64,000 nt of DNA from Tetramitus jugosus (Eukaryota; Heterolobosea; Eutetramitea; Acrasida; Vahlkampfiidae): assembly GCA_937625935.1 (NCBI GenBank), contig OW569359.1, positions 248,001-312,000 of the forward strand, given 5' to 3'. How positions within the stretch are numbered: the first letter of the stretch is position 1; each line of letters begins with the position of its first letter. The notes under the pieces are model-generated. The model ran no database searches and had not been told where the DNA came from. It saw nothing but the letters and a program-made list of their open reading frames with translations. Positions 43,079 to 53,203 of this stretch are shown here, piece after piece. Position numbers and translations under genes: made by a program.

Positions 43079-43981
43079 ACATGATACTGACTGAAAGAAG
43101 GTATCAAAACTTGCTGAAAATTCTTCTGATCGAGAAAACGAAACAAGAGAGTAATCATCTTTCTCGTTGCGTCTCAGTGAGATTGCACCAGCATTATGAT
43201 GACTTGTTGGTCCAATATTTCTATTCGGATTCATGGAAAAAGAACAAAGAGGTAATGAGAGAAGAGATCAAAGAGTTCTTGCTTTTCTGCCTGGAAGTGC
43301 TTCAATCGTTAGAGACCTGCGAACATCAACGAGACCAAATTCTCATTTTCCAGAGAGAATACCTGCATTTTCTGGACAAAGAATTTGAGGAGGATTCAAC
43401 AGCCAAAGGAAGCTCTCAGGTCGAGATCAAGTGGGAACTATTGAACTTGTGGGTAAAACATGGAGAGAATTGCATGCAAATGAAGTATCACGACAATACG
43501 ATAAGATCCTTTAGCAGAGCGCTCCAGTTGATTGAATCCTTGATGAAGAGCCATGAAAAAATCACAATTGACCAACACAACTTACTCTTCAATGCCAAAC
43601 AATTGCAACAGTTAAGAACTGAACTGCTGAATCAATTGGCGAGTGTTCATTCAATGAACAGGAACTTTCGTATGTAGCTTGCGCATAAGTTTGTGATGTT
43701 GTTCGTCTTCTAACACATTGGCAATACGATTAGTTCAATCTGAAGCGATCATGGCAATGCTGAGACAAGAGGAGATACAACAGATGGAGGAACAATTGAA
43801 AATTGAGAATCAAGAACAATACTCTCAGTGGTGCGTCCAACAGAACAAAAAGTCGATTTTAGCCTACAGGGTATGTTGATTATGATTTCATCACAAAACC
43901 TCCAACATTTCACTGAAATGCACTAAATCCACCAAGAAAATGTACGCCTTGCGTCAGAAGAAAATATCCGACACGGAGTGA
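43063..43981 (+). CDS. Unknown helical (TPR/MIT-like) protein, three exons
   Basis: Exons 43063-43669, 43734-43870 and 43937-43981 join (C|TT, then phase 0) to 262 residues, introns 64 and 66 bases. It is entirely helical and charged. Residues about 125-185 (LLNLWVKHGENCMQMKYHDN, then TIRSFSRALQLIESLMK) look like a tetratricopeptide or MIT helical pair. Exon 2 is a Gln/Glu-rich coiled coil (RQEEIQQMEEQLKIENQEQ), and exon 3 adds 14 residues to a TGA. The start could be the ATG at 43063 or, because of the upstream frame, 43081. I do not recognise a named family. It diverges from PEX6 with 129 bases between the starts. Confidence 0.75.
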
Positions 43982-44207
43982 GTTCGAAGGAGCGTCGTAC
44001 TTGCCCCAGCGTACCGTTTAGTGTAGTCCTCGTTTTATGCTCTTCTCGACACTGTCGTACAAGGATTATCGTCCAGCGGACTTCATGAACAAAGTTTCGC
44101 ATGAAAAGCAATTGATTACAGATTGAGATGAGTTAGTTGTGTTTGCTGCAATCTTTCGGATTTTCTCCACACAAAAAAATAATTGTGGCTCGCATTCAAT
44201 GAACTTA

Positions 44208-45082
44208 TCACTCAACATTTATTTCTTGTCTGAACCTTCTCTGAGTATTGGATGGCATCTCACTTCTTCTTTGTGCCTCCATGAGCTGGTTCATAATCAT
44301 GTTACTTTTTAGTTCATTCAACTTTTTTGTTTCTGCTACTTTCTTCTTGGCTTCGACCATGCGCTTCACAGAGTGTTCCTCTTGTACTCGTTCAGTATCA
44401 GCAACCAAGTCAACTGAAAAAGGAGATTTTGAGAGCCGTTTCCTCCACTGAAGAGCTCTCTTCTTTTTGTACAATTCTTCCTGAGCAATAATCTTTTCTC
44501 GCTCTATTTCATAGCCTTGTTTCAATTTCACTCTCTGACTGTTTCTGAATGAGTTTATCTGTTCTGTCTTCACCTTCTCTACATGTGCTCTTGCTTCTCT
44601 GTGCTGTCTTCGACGCTCAAGTTCTTCTACACTGTCAAATCGGGGCGCAATACTCTTCGTTGGAGAATTGTGCCTCTTGTTGTTGGATGTCCTTGTCGTC
44701 GTTGGTCTACTTTTACTAGTATGGATACAGGTTACATTAATAAGCAAATAGCTACTATCAGTTGTTCATGTTCATCAAAAACTTACACTGGTGACTTAGC
44801 GCTTGGGTTGCGTTTCAGAGGACTGTGTTTGAATCGATCATCCCGAGACTTACTCGAATGAACACTCCTAGGATGTTGTTCAATATTGTCCACATATTCA
44901 TACTTGTCAGGATAACTAGTGTCTTGATGTGGAACTGATGGCTGGGTCGTCGGGGTATGAGGACCACCATCGTTTTTGCTCGATTGAACATTAGTGGAGC
45001 CTTCCGAGACTGTTACTACTTCTTTGTTTGGTTCTTCAAGCGTTTGATCTTGAACAGATGACTCTTCTTGACTGTTGGACAT
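44208..45082 (-). CDS. Coiled-coil protein, unknown, two exons
   Basis: Exons 45082-44787 and 44715-44208 join (GT|T) over a 71-base intron (GTAAGT...ACTAG), giving 267 residues. The N-terminal half is Ser/Thr/Pro/Asn rich and disordered. The second exon is basic and highly charged, with helices of Arg/Glu/Lys (VEELERRRQHREARAHVEK, then EEHSVKRMVEAKKKVAETKK), probably a coiled coil. I know of no matching family; such proteins often attach to microtubules, but that is only suggestive. The in-frame extension upstream starts with a non-ATG codon, so the ATG at 45082 is used. It lies head to tail with the YJU2B gene, 150 bases apart. Confidence 0.75.
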
Positions 45083-45232
45083 GTCAGTTATCAAAACGGT
45101 TGTTACCTTAGATCTCTTCAATATTGTTTGTAGAACCTTGGGCGGAGACGACGGAGAAAAACGGAAACGTTAGCGCCTTTCTGCGTCAATCACCGAATGT
45201 CTTTCCCGAAAGTTATCAATATACTGGCAAAC

Positions 45233-46228
45233 TTAATAATTCGATGCAATGAGTGCTAGGGATGAAGATGGTTTGTTGCCTTGGTTGTCTTCTTTCATGC
45301 GTCCAGGAGCCTTCTTCGTTGGTTGCACAGTATTGGTGGAAGAAGAAGGTGAATTTACCTCGATTTGATCCATGATGGAAGTCTGGATTTTGTTCAACGA
45401 AGTCTTGTTCTTCTTACGAAGCGTATTTACAGCGCGATTGATCTTTGCAATCTTGTTCCTTTTGGTGGATGCTACTTCATCCTGGCGTGCACTACTTCGT
45501 TTGGATAGTCTGTAAAATGTTGTTTGCTGTGCCAGAGATGAGTCTTGCATGTTCATTGGCAATAGTTGAACATCTTTACGAACATTTCCATACGTACGAT
45601 CAAACGCTTGCTCTTCCTGAGCGACATGATTTCGCATCTGTCTGTGCTGTTTCCGAATCTCATAACTGTTGTCAAACGAATTGTCCCAATTCTTCTCCTG
45701 CAGTTTTTGTAAGCTTCCCAATGTCTTGTGTATGTCGCTTCCCGCACCAAACTGTAGCTCATCACTCCGTTTTGTTTCTAATTGAAACATGGGATCACTC
45801 GCTATTTTCATTGCTTGTTCTTGTGTCATGACTCGATGAACATCGTCCACTTCGCGTTCAGGCGCTTCAGATCTCCGTTTTGCACCATGTGTCACCTCAT
45901 AACACGCTCCTTCTACATCTGTTTTCATTCGGATTTCATTGGAACAACTGGGACATTTCATTTGAAATTGCCAAACATCAATATCGTCATACAATTTACC
46001 TATAGATTGCTTCTCGGCATTGAAGCGAGTACCAGCACCGAGTAATACTTGACATTTGCTGCACCAGACACTGAATGGAAGTGCAAAGCGAACAATGAGA
46101 ATTCCTTCGGTTTTCAAGTGTTTGGCACGATCTCTTAATGGATGACTGTTACGATAGGTGTTGATGGAACCGTGTTTGGGCTCCCATTCTGGTGGATAGT
46201 ACTTGTTTGTTGCTTTTCGATCCGCCAT
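45233..46228 (-). CDS. YJU2B: Splicing factor YJU2B/CCDC130 (Cwc16 family)
   Basis: A 331-residue protein of the spliceosome-associated Cwc16 family. It begins with the family's conserved NKYYPPEWEPKHGSINTYRN (8-27), SHPLRDRAKHLKTEGILIVR, then paired CxxC motifs (WCSKCQVLLGAG and CPSCSNEI), TDVEGACYEVTHGAKR and an acidic/basic C-terminal tail. The two CxxC pairs make a zinc-binding fold at the spliceosome catalytic core. The ATG at 46228 precedes MADRKATNK, agreeing with the human start MGERKGVNK. The window is intron-rich, which suits a retained splicing factor. The gene diverges from the coiled-coil gene at 46376 with about 150 bases between starts. Confidence 0.94.
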   Translation of the reverse strand: MADRKATNKYYPPEWEPKHGSINTYRNSHPLRDRAKHLKTEGILIVRFALPFSVWCSKCQVLLGAGTRFNAEKQSIGKLYDDIDVWQFQMKCPSCSNEIRMKTDVEGACYEVTHGAKRRSEAPEREVDDVHRVMTQEQAMKIASDPMFQLETKRSDELQFGAGSDIHKTLGSLQKLQEKNWDNSFDNSYEIRKQHRQMRNHVAQEEQAFDRTYGNVRKDVQLLPMNMQDSSLAQQTTFYRLSKRSSARQDEVASTKRNKIAKINRAVNTLRKKNKTSLNKIQTSIMDQIEVNSPSSSTNTVQPTKKAPGRMKEDNQGNKPSSSLALIASNY

Positions 46229-46375
46229 TGTGTTTTCTTTGTTTTCTTGAAGCTGAGCGGGACGGAGGAAAGAAATGTTGCCGCCCTTTTCCATCTACTT
46301 GCAACGGCAAACTGGTGCAATCTGTCATCGTTTTCCCATGCATGAAAGTCACTCAAAGAAAAAAATTCGTTATCT

Positions 46376-48178
46376 ATGATGCCCAATTCGACAATGGATC
46401 AATTTTCGAATTTCAGTAATACTGTAAAAGTAACGCTGGGTGGTGACACGACGACGACTGGAATGGGGGACTTGAGTCATTTGTCTGCCATTACTTTCGG
46501 TTCACGCCGTTCCAGCAATTCTGAACCCACCAATGTTCTCAATAATAATCCCATCCTAAATGAACATGTACCTCTCTCGAATGATCCCTCAAACCTAGGT
46601 ACTCGAAAGAGGGCCAACAGCAGAGATGAGTTCCAATCTTTGTACATGAATCGATCTAGCTTTATTCGGGCTCAACCAACATTTTCTTCTTCATCATTTG
46701 GTTCAAAACACGGCCAGAGTGATGATCAGATTGACCGAAGTTCGACGAGTCCGAACAGAGTACACACCACTCGAGGCGGGAATGAGAAGAGCATACTACA
46801 GGATTCAGTTGTCATGTCATTATCAATGGCGGATCGACGATCTTATGAACTAAAGATTAGAGAATTAGAGAGAAGAAATGCAGAGTTATCAGAAATGTTG
46901 GTCGTGACAAAGAAGAATGAACAACATGCTAAATCATCTGCATCCAATGAATCTGAATTGAATCGACAGTTAAGAGAAATTAATCAAAGATTGAGTGCGA
47001 CAGTATCCACTCAAATTCATCAAATGGATACGCTAGATCGAGAGATCACCTCCAAGGTGTCCCTATTAGAATCCAAGCAGAGTATGATACTAGGCTTAGA
47101 GAAGAAAATTGAGGAATTATCAACCAACAAGAGTGAAGAGCTTAATGATCTCAAAAAGAAGCTCAAGAGGGCTTCAATCGAAATTCAAAAGTTAAGGCAG
47201 TCACAAAGTGAAAGCAAAGTAGATGAATACCAACAAAGTAATATGCTCGAAGAGAAAAACAATGCCATTACTCAGTTGAAACAATCTATCGAATCATTGA
47301 AATTCTCCAACGAAAACTTGGAATCGAGGATAGCCAGGATTCAGGAGGAAAATACAACTTTGAGAAATCACAACATGAACCTAGCCGATGAAACAGCAAG
47401 AGCAAAAATTGACAGAGAACAGATTCAACATCAATTAACTCAAGCCCAAGAGGAGTTCAAGGAGTTCGAGAAAGAATTTGACAAAATTAAAACGAAATAT
47501 GATGAATTTCTCATTACATACACAACAATGCTGGAGGACAACAAAACCTTAAAGAAAGAGATATCGAAGAAAGAAAGAAGAATAGAAAGTTTGGAAGAAC
47601 ATGTTGCCTTACAAACCAAAGATCAAAACTATTTGTACCATCAGATTGAAGTTCTGAAAGAACAACAGCAAGAGCTCATTCTTATCCAAGAAGAGAAGAA
47701 ACGAAAAGAGAAATATAGAACTATGGATAAGTACGAGGCAGTTGTTCATCGGAATGCACAAAAGGGAGACGCACGAGGTTCGAAGAGCCCAGTTTATTTA
47801 ATTTCTCCACAAAGAGAATCTTCTAGACATGAAGAATGCAAAAGATCGACTTCTCCAGCACAAACGAGGTGCGAGCAGTTAGCAGATGGGGTCAGCGATG
47901 ATCAATCGAATGTAAATAGTGATTCATCCGTTCAGGACGCTGAATACATCAAGAAGCGTCTGTTAACAGAGAGGAAGCGCGTCGAACTCAAAAACATTGA
48001 GATTGCAGGTCTTAAGGAAATGCTCTATCAATCGATGAAGAGCAATGAAAACAACCGTCCACTGATCAGTAATAGCTCTCGATCACAAATTCAACACGGT
48101 GAATACTCCAACTCTAGCCCACAAGGTTCGACGTCATCGCTTGTTGACTCCACTAGACGAGTGAAGGAAGTGCGGTAA
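46376..48178 (+). CDS. Long coiled-coil protein, unknown
   Basis: A 600-residue, single-exon protein. Residues 1-155 are Ser/Asn rich and disordered, with many short polar motifs. About 155-470 form a nearly continuous coiled coil rich in Glu, Lys, Gln and Leu (SYELKIRELERRNAELSEML, then LKKKLKRASIEIQKLRQSQ). The tail (490-600) is again Ser/Gln/Asn-rich apart from one short helix (IKKRLLTERKRVELKNIEI). There is no recognised domain. The layout resembles centrosome/basal-body or cytoskeletal scaffold proteins, but this is not diagnostic. Two ATG codons in tandem (46376 and 46379) occur at the start. Confidence 0.8.
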   Translation: MMPNSTMDQFSNFSNTVKVTLGGDTTTTGMGDLSHLSAITFGSRRSSNSEPTNVLNNNPILNEHVPLSNDPSNLGTRKRANSRDEFQSLYMNRSSFIRAQPTFSSSSFGSKHGQSDDQIDRSSTSPNRVHTTRGGNEKSILQDSVVMSLSMADRRSYELKIRELERRNAELSEMLVVTKKNEQHAKSSASNESELNRQLREINQRLSATVSTQIHQMDTLDREITSKVSLLESKQSMILGLEKKIEELSTNKSEELNDLKKKLKRASIEIQKLRQSQSESKVDEYQQSNMLEEKNNAITQLKQSIESLKFSNENLESRIARIQEENTTLRNHNMNLADETARAKIDREQIQHQLTQAQEEFKEFEKEFDKIKTKYDEFLITYTTMLEDNKTLKKEISKKERRIESLEEHVALQTKDQNYLYHQIEVLKEQQQELILIQEEKKRKEKYRTMDKYEAVVHRNAQKGDARGSKSPVYLISPQRESSRHEECKRSTSPAQTRCEQLADGVSDDQSNVNSDSSVQDAEYIKKRLLTERKRVELKNIEIAGLKEMLYQSMKSNENNRPLISNSSRSQIQHGEYSNSSPQGSTSSLVDSTRRVKEVR

Positions 48179-48180
48179 AG

Positions 48181-48654
48181 TCATTTTGAATCTTGAATTG
48201 CGGCGACTCCAGTCCTGCGACGAGGACGATCCTGGTTACCAGTTGGTAAGCTCTGTGCATTCCGACCACCTACCATTCGAGGTGGATTACTTTGCACAAG
48301 ATTACTCTCGTTCTCACTCAACGACAACACATCATCCTCTGACACAAAATGCAGAGATCTCACAGATTGCATATAATGCATCGTATAAATACCCAATAGT
48401 CTAGAGTATGGAAACGCATACTTTAGCAGCAACAACTCGTATAAATATTGGAAAATCTTTAGTGATCCGTTTCTGCGACTACTCTGTTTTTCATTGGCAA
48501 TCGCTTGTTTCAATGCTGAGGACTGCTGTGGATTCATGATCAGCGCATGAAAGAATCTGTACATGTGATAGGCAATGCGGTTGGGATGAAACCACGTGTA
48601 TTGCAACATGTGTTTTCCCTCGGCTGAATCGAGAGACTCCTGAGTCAATATCAT
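48181..48654 (-). CDS. Small unknown protein
   Basis: A 157-residue frame with ATG at 48654, whose stop lies two bases from the opposing stop of the coiled-coil gene. The middle is helical and mildly aromatic (RIAYHMYRFFHALIMNP, then SLKIFQYLYELLLLKYAFPY), the C-terminal 45 residues are polar. The composition and Leu/Tyr-rich helices argue for a real gene rather than a shadow. No known family is recognised. It lies 75 bases behind the lipin stop, on the same strand. Confidence 0.65.
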   Translation of the reverse strand: MILTQESLDSAEGKHMLQYTWFHPNRIAYHMYRFFHALIMNPQQSSALKQAIANEKQSSRRNGSLKIFQYLYELLLLKYAFPYSRLLGIYTMHYMQSVRSLHFVSEDDVLSLSENESNLVQSNPPRMVGGRNAQSLPTGNQDRPRRRTGVAAIQDSK

Positions 48655-48729
48655 TGCCTCTCTTTGATCTCGAGTGATTTTTTAACTTCGGTTTTTGTGT
48701 TGTGTGAATTTATGTACAAAACGAAAAAG

Positions 48730-50544
48730 TTACTTTTGATGTGCTTGTTCCTGCTCAACCAGATTCTTGACGTCTTCTTCTGCTTGTTCCCTCGGTGTGA
48801 GAGGACGCGAGCTGTCTCTCTCACTGGGAGCTGATGACCGAACGAGATTTTGTGGTATTGGTGGAAGTTTAACGTTTCTGTTCGGGAACATTTTGAGTCC
48901 ATCCAGCTTCTTCTCAAACTGCATATGAGATGAGAAGAAGGTATTGCTGTGATGAACAACAATCTCACCTTTTGAATTGACACGGAATGACATCTTGGGA
49001 TCGACACCTACTGCGATGTAACTCGTGCAATCGGTAGCTCTATTTCCCCACCCTGCTACAAATGGATTCTCATCGAATAGAGAACCAATGAAACGCAAGA
49101 TGGATATCTTGAATGTTTCTGGTCGCCGAATAATAACCTCACGTGCTAGTGCGCTCCAAGTAGTGTTTGGAGTCGTGATGACTGGTGCGATTGGCATTGT
49201 GAAATTTCCCTGCTTCACATTCTCAATGTATTCGCGAGTCATTTGTCCATCAGTGATTGGTCTCGCAGTCAAATACAGCAATCGATAACCTCTCGCAACA
49301 ATCTTTGTAAATAAACTAGGTATTCCAGGGTGTGTATAGTCTCTGCCCAAACGAGAGAAAATCTGACCCAAGATATCAGACTTTGTAATCGTTCCGTCTA
49401 CGTCAGAAATCACACACTTGTCTTGGGAGTCCCACAGAAACAATCTACCTTCGATTTTCTCTCCCATACACTCATAAGTGATGCGAGTTCTCTCCTTGGT
49501 CAGATTCAACTTTTGCAAGAAGGAATCATGTGGAACGAGTTTGTCATAGGGACGCGTCTCATTATCAATCGATTCCAACCATGAATCAAAGAAACCTCTT
49601 TGCTGTTGCGTCGGTTGACTTGTTGTGCTACCTCCACTCGATTTTCTCTGCAATGTTGATCGATCATAGTAACTTCCTGAACCTCTGCTGCTGCTACTGC
49701 TCGTACTGCTGTTGCTATTGTGACGGTTCAAACTACTTGAAGTTCGATCGCGATTGATGTTGTTGCCATGATCATCGTATTGAGTTCTACTCTTATTTGT
49801 CGTCGTATAATAAACCGAAGACGAGCCATTATATCCATCATCGTCACCACTATTGTCGTTATCATCATCATGATAACTGCTATAAACAGAACTTTGACTG
49901 CTTCTCTTCCTTGTGTTCAATCGTTCATCATCGCTCTCATCAACATCATTCTCACTGTGATCATCTTCATCCAACAATCCAGACTCCACAGCAGACATGA
50001 AACTACCACTCGTATCATCATCCATATCCAACAATTTTCCAATTTTCTGTTCTTTGACATGTTCACTACTACTCTTCCTCTTGTTCAGCTTTGTCATCTC
50101 AAGGTCAAAACTATTACTACTACTACTACTACTCCTACTCCTGCGCCGACTATTCCTTTCAACATCATTGTCATACTGATCACCTTCATCATCATCGCAC
50201 TCTCTATACTCATAACCATCTTCAATCGACTTGTCATCAACATAGGTCTCAATCAACGAATCAGATGCAGATGGGGGTGGAGGCAATCGTTTTCTTCTGC
50301 GCTTAAACACGCAATATTGCTCGTCTTTGTCCAACACGAGAAACGTGTCATGATCAGCAGCATTGTTGTTTAGCACCTGCATGATGCTGCGAGAAGGTGA
50401 GTCATCAAACGATAATGGTACACCGTCGATTGAGATACGAACGAGTAGAGTTCGTGGTGCTCTCTGATTGAATCGAACAACAAATGGACTGCTCTTGAGA
50501 GTGCCATCTCTTTGTTTGACTACAATGACATCGACACAGGACAT
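48730..50544 (-). CDS. LPIN: Lipin-type phosphatidate phosphatase
   Basis: A 604-residue, single-exon enzyme that removes phosphate from phosphatidic acid to make diacylglycerol. An N-LIP-like segment at the start (DVIVVKQRDGTLKSSPFVVR, then VSLDG-type strand) and a C-LIP (LNS2) domain at about 360-530 are separated by a Ser/Asp/Arg-rich disordered linker. The haloacid-dehalogenase catalytic motif DVDGT is at about 381-385, followed by KSDILGQIFSRLGRDYTHPG and YLTARPI. NRATDCTSYIAVGV carries further conserved residues of the fold. The enzyme normally acts at the ER and in nuclear lipid control. It is shorter than human lipin-1 (about 890), mainly through a shorter linker. Confidence 0.95.
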   Translation of the reverse strand: MSCVDVIVVKQRDGTLKSSPFVVRFNQRAPRTLLVRISIDGVPLSFDDSPSRSIMQVLNNNAADHDTFLVLDKDEQYCVFKRRRKRLPPPPSASDSLIETYVDDKSIEDGYEYRECDDDEGDQYDNDVERNSRRRSRSSSSSSNSFDLEMTKLNKRKSSSEHVKEQKIGKLLDMDDDTSGSFMSAVESGLLDEDDHSENDVDESDDERLNTRKRSSQSSVYSSYHDDDNDNSGDDDGYNGSSSVYYTTTNKSRTQYDDHGNNINRDRTSSSLNRHNSNSSTSSSSSRGSGSYYDRSTLQRKSSGGSTTSQPTQQQRGFFDSWLESIDNETRPYDKLVPHDSFLQKLNLTKERTRITYECMGEKIEGRLFLWDSQDKCVISDVDGTITKSDILGQIFSRLGRDYTHPGIPSLFTKIVARGYRLLYLTARPITDGQMTREYIENVKQGNFTMPIAPVITTPNTTWSALAREVIIRRPETFKISILRFIGSLFDENPFVAGWGNRATDCTSYIAVGVDPKMSFRVNSKGEIVVHHSNTFFSSHMQFEKKLDGLKMFPNRNVKLPPIPQNLVRSSAPSERDSSRPLTPREQAEEDVKNLVEQEQAHQK

Positions 50545-51182
50545 TATGAGATTCTTTTTCTTCCGTGTGGGGGATGGATCACAATTAGTAAAGATTGGAA
50601 GCTTACTGTTTTTGTTAGTGCAACAAGCCAGAAATGAAGAGAGGGAGTTTTCGTCTCACATAAACAAAAAATAGTTTTCAGAAGCGAAGCATTTTTCCGA
50701 CAGAAAAAGAAGGAATAGCTTCTGGGCAACAAATGCAGACCGTGTGTATGAAGGGACCAATGATCATTCATGGTGGCATCCAGAGGAGATATCTTGCAAA
50801 TCGAACGGTGAAGCAAGACCGAAAATTGGATCACCAGTGAAGTTTTTCATTCTATCACTGTTCTCACATTGGTTCGTGACACTTGGAACTGCTCGATCAA
50901 CTTGTATCCCATACAAACAGGATTCGCATGCGAAAGCGTTCCAAGAACACAACATGTGAACTGAACGGTATTTTTGTTGAAAAATTGCTATAAGAGTTGT
51001 TGAAAGGACAATACAACGGATATCCGATAAATTTAGAGCAACAAATCATCGTCTCACACAAAAAATTCCTTTCCAGATCTATCAACAGGAACTGGGTACC
51101 CCCAGTATACAATATTTAAAAAAAAGAAATGGTTGTCTGAAGTCAACCAAAAACTCAACCAAAACAAAAACAATACAACAAC
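50545..51182. other. Intergenic, divergent promoter region
   Basis: The 638 bases between the lipin start and the S33 peptidase start contain no gene. T/A-rich patches and short open frames lack coding character. A TATA-like box with an adjacent short palindrome lies at 51091-51120 (listed separately); it points toward the peptidase gene. Confidence 0.5.
51091..51120 (+). promoter_or_regulatory. Possible core promoter: palindrome and TATA-like box
   Basis: ACTGGG TACC CCCAGT (51091-51106) is an inverted repeat with a four-base spacer. TATTTAAA (51113-51120) follows seven bases later and precedes the peptidase ATG by 62 bases. Spacing suits a TATA-type core promoter of a highly expressed secreted enzyme. 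The assignment is based only on the motif and position. Confidence 0.4.
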
Positions 51183-53126
51183 ATGAAGAAGATTGTTATT
51201 GGTATCAGTATTGCACTGCTCCTTTTTGCCTCACTCGTGGCCCAAGCATATTCACAGGGAGCACAACCAGACACAACAATCAATTGGCAGACATGTCCTG
51301 AACAAACACCCAAGGACAATAGTCAGTCTACAGGAGCAACTCTGTCAAAGATGCTCAATGAATGGAAGAACTCTATTCAAAGAAAACTGAATGAAAAGAA
51401 GTACCTGAACGATCTGGAGAGAACTGAATTGGTCGAGAAACTGAAACAGATTCATGAACACAGTAAGCGATTAGAACTCATGCCAGACACTGTTCCCCAG
51501 TTCAATCAACAAGATGTGCAGCAAGGACAACAAGATCTTCTCAACGTACGGTCTACTGCAAAGACTGCTGAGGCTGTAGTGGAATGTGCTCTTATTGGTG
51601 TTCCATTGGTGTACAACAGTTCATCAGACACAACAAAGATTGAGTATTTTGTCAAGAGATGGAGAGTACCAGGTAGAACTCCAAAGGGTCAACTATGGTT
51701 GTTACAAGGAGGACCAGGTGCACCAGGTACTGTGTTTGATGGTGTCTCTAGAGCATTCCAGCAATATTTAAATGAAGATTATGATGTCTATGCACCTGAT
51801 TTCCGAGGAACAGGACGAAGTACATTCCTTTCGTGCTCTAACGGTGTCAGTTTGGAGAGTACCGACTCGAGCAAGGTTCAAAGTTGCGCGGCGCAGATTA
51901 AAGCTCAGTATGGATCAAATGGACTTTATGGTTTCGGTACTACTCAAGCTGCAAATGATGTCATTACAGTCCGTCGACTTGCCAAACAAAGTAACAACGA
52001 ACTGCTAGCTGTATATGGTGTATCATACGGTACATACTTGCTCAACAGAATACTTCAACTCTATCCAAATGAAGTCGACACTACTATTTTCGATTCTGTT
52101 GTTCAAGTCGATATGAGCTTCACTGACAGAGATGACCAATTCAATGAAGCGGGAGATCGATATATTGAAGTGTGCAAGGCCAGTAGCTCATGCAACGGTA
52201 GATTCCAAAGGGAATTTGGGCAAGACGTTGACACTGTCTTGCTACAAGTCTTCAAGAAACAAGCTGGTTCAGACGCTTGTCATGGAACTGTTTTCACACC
52301 TGATGCGATCACACAATTCAATGCGATCGTCCTAGCCAATAAGGATCTGAGGAGAATCGTATTCCCAATCATATTCAGGCTCAATCGATGTGGATCTCAA
52401 GATCAACAATGGTTGACCAATGTGGGAAGAGTGTTTACTCAACTCCAGAGTTCATCAACTCAAAGTATTGATGGTCCTGCTTCAGATAGTGGTGATATTT
52501 TTATTAATGTTGTCTCTGGAGAGTTAACCACGTACCCTATAACAACAACAGCACAAGAGTGGATTAACAAGTACAGCATACAACCACCATACTTTTGGGC
52601 AAACTTCAGTCCATCATTCACCCAGACAGCTCTGGCAATGGAGAGCGTTCGATACACGGATCCTCTGTCACACACTTATGCAAATCAACATACAAAGCCG
52701 GTGTTAACAATGCAAGGCACATTGGATCCTCAAACTCCGTACTCCTTTGTCGAAGCCTGGAATCAGCACTACAACCGAGATAACAACTATTTTGTTAGTT
52801 TCCCGAATGCAGTTCATGCAACAGCATTCAGTACTCCAACTTCCTCTCAGACTCAATTCATTAACAATTATTGTGGAAGTGTGGTGATGCTAGAATTTAT
52901 CAAGAATAACAATGGAGTTACCACCAGTTGTGTATCACAAACTGAGGATGCTACTTTTAACTTTAACGTCCTCCCACAATCTGTAGCTGCTATGACAGGA
53001 GGTTTGCCGCTGTGGGATGATAGTGGAACAAGACCAACAGTATCACCCAGCGGTAGTAGCAATGCTGTTCGAGCTTCCATGCCTGTGGTCGCAGTGTTGA
53101 TGTCTGTTATTCTCCTTTTATTGTAA
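51183..53126 (+). CDS. Secreted, probably GPI-anchored serine peptidase of family S33 (tripeptidyl aminopeptidase-like)
   Basis: A 647-residue protein with a signal peptide (ALLLFASLVAQAYS, about 11-24) and a C-terminal hydrophobic tail (MPVVAVLMSVILLLL, about 633-647) after SSNA, typical of a GPI attachment signal. The alpha/beta-hydrolase fold has the oxyanion Gly loop LQGGPGAPG, YDVYAPDFRGTGRST, nucleophile Ser281 in YGVSYG, Asp in GTLDPQTP and His in NAVHATAF. A cysteine-containing lid region (about 320-480) lies between. These match S33 tripeptidyl and prolyl aminopeptidases that trim peptides, here at the cell surface or in food vacuoles. The amino-terminal 120 residues (after the signal) are a charged extension of unknown role. 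It is intact and intronless. Confidence 0.88.
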   Translation: MKKIVIGISIALLLFASLVAQAYSQGAQPDTTINWQTCPEQTPKDNSQSTGATLSKMLNEWKNSIQRKLNEKKYLNDLERTELVEKLKQIHEHSKRLELMPDTVPQFNQQDVQQGQQDLLNVRSTAKTAEAVVECALIGVPLVYNSSSDTTKIEYFVKRWRVPGRTPKGQLWLLQGGPGAPGTVFDGVSRAFQQYLNEDYDVYAPDFRGTGRSTFLSCSNGVSLESTDSSKVQSCAAQIKAQYGSNGLYGFGTTQAANDVITVRRLAKQSNNELLAVYGVSYGTYLLNRILQLYPNEVDTTIFDSVVQVDMSFTDRDDQFNEAGDRYIEVCKASSSCNGRFQREFGQDVDTVLLQVFKKQAGSDACHGTVFTPDAITQFNAIVLANKDLRRIVFPIIFRLNRCGSQDQQWLTNVGRVFTQLQSSSTQSIDGPASDSGDIFINVVSGELTTYPITTTAQEWINKYSIQPPYFWANFSPSFTQTALAMESVRYTDPLSHTYANQHTKPVLTMQGTLDPQTPYSFVEAWNQHYNRDNNYFVSFPNAVHATAFSTPTSSQTQFINNYCGSVVMLEFIKNNNGVTTSCVSQTEDATFNFNVLPQSVAAMTGGLPLWDDSGTRPTVSPSGSSNAVRASMPVVAVLMSVILLLL

Positions 53127-53203
53127 ATAAATACGATCAGATTTGCTCATCCTTGTTTTGTCTTGTATTTGATTGTTCGCGCCATTTCCACAAAATCAAA
53201 AAA

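Noticed and set aside
49768-50373. 201-residue plus-strand frame rich in Ile/Thr
   Set aside because: It mirrors the Asp/Ser-rich linker of the lipin gene on the other strand.
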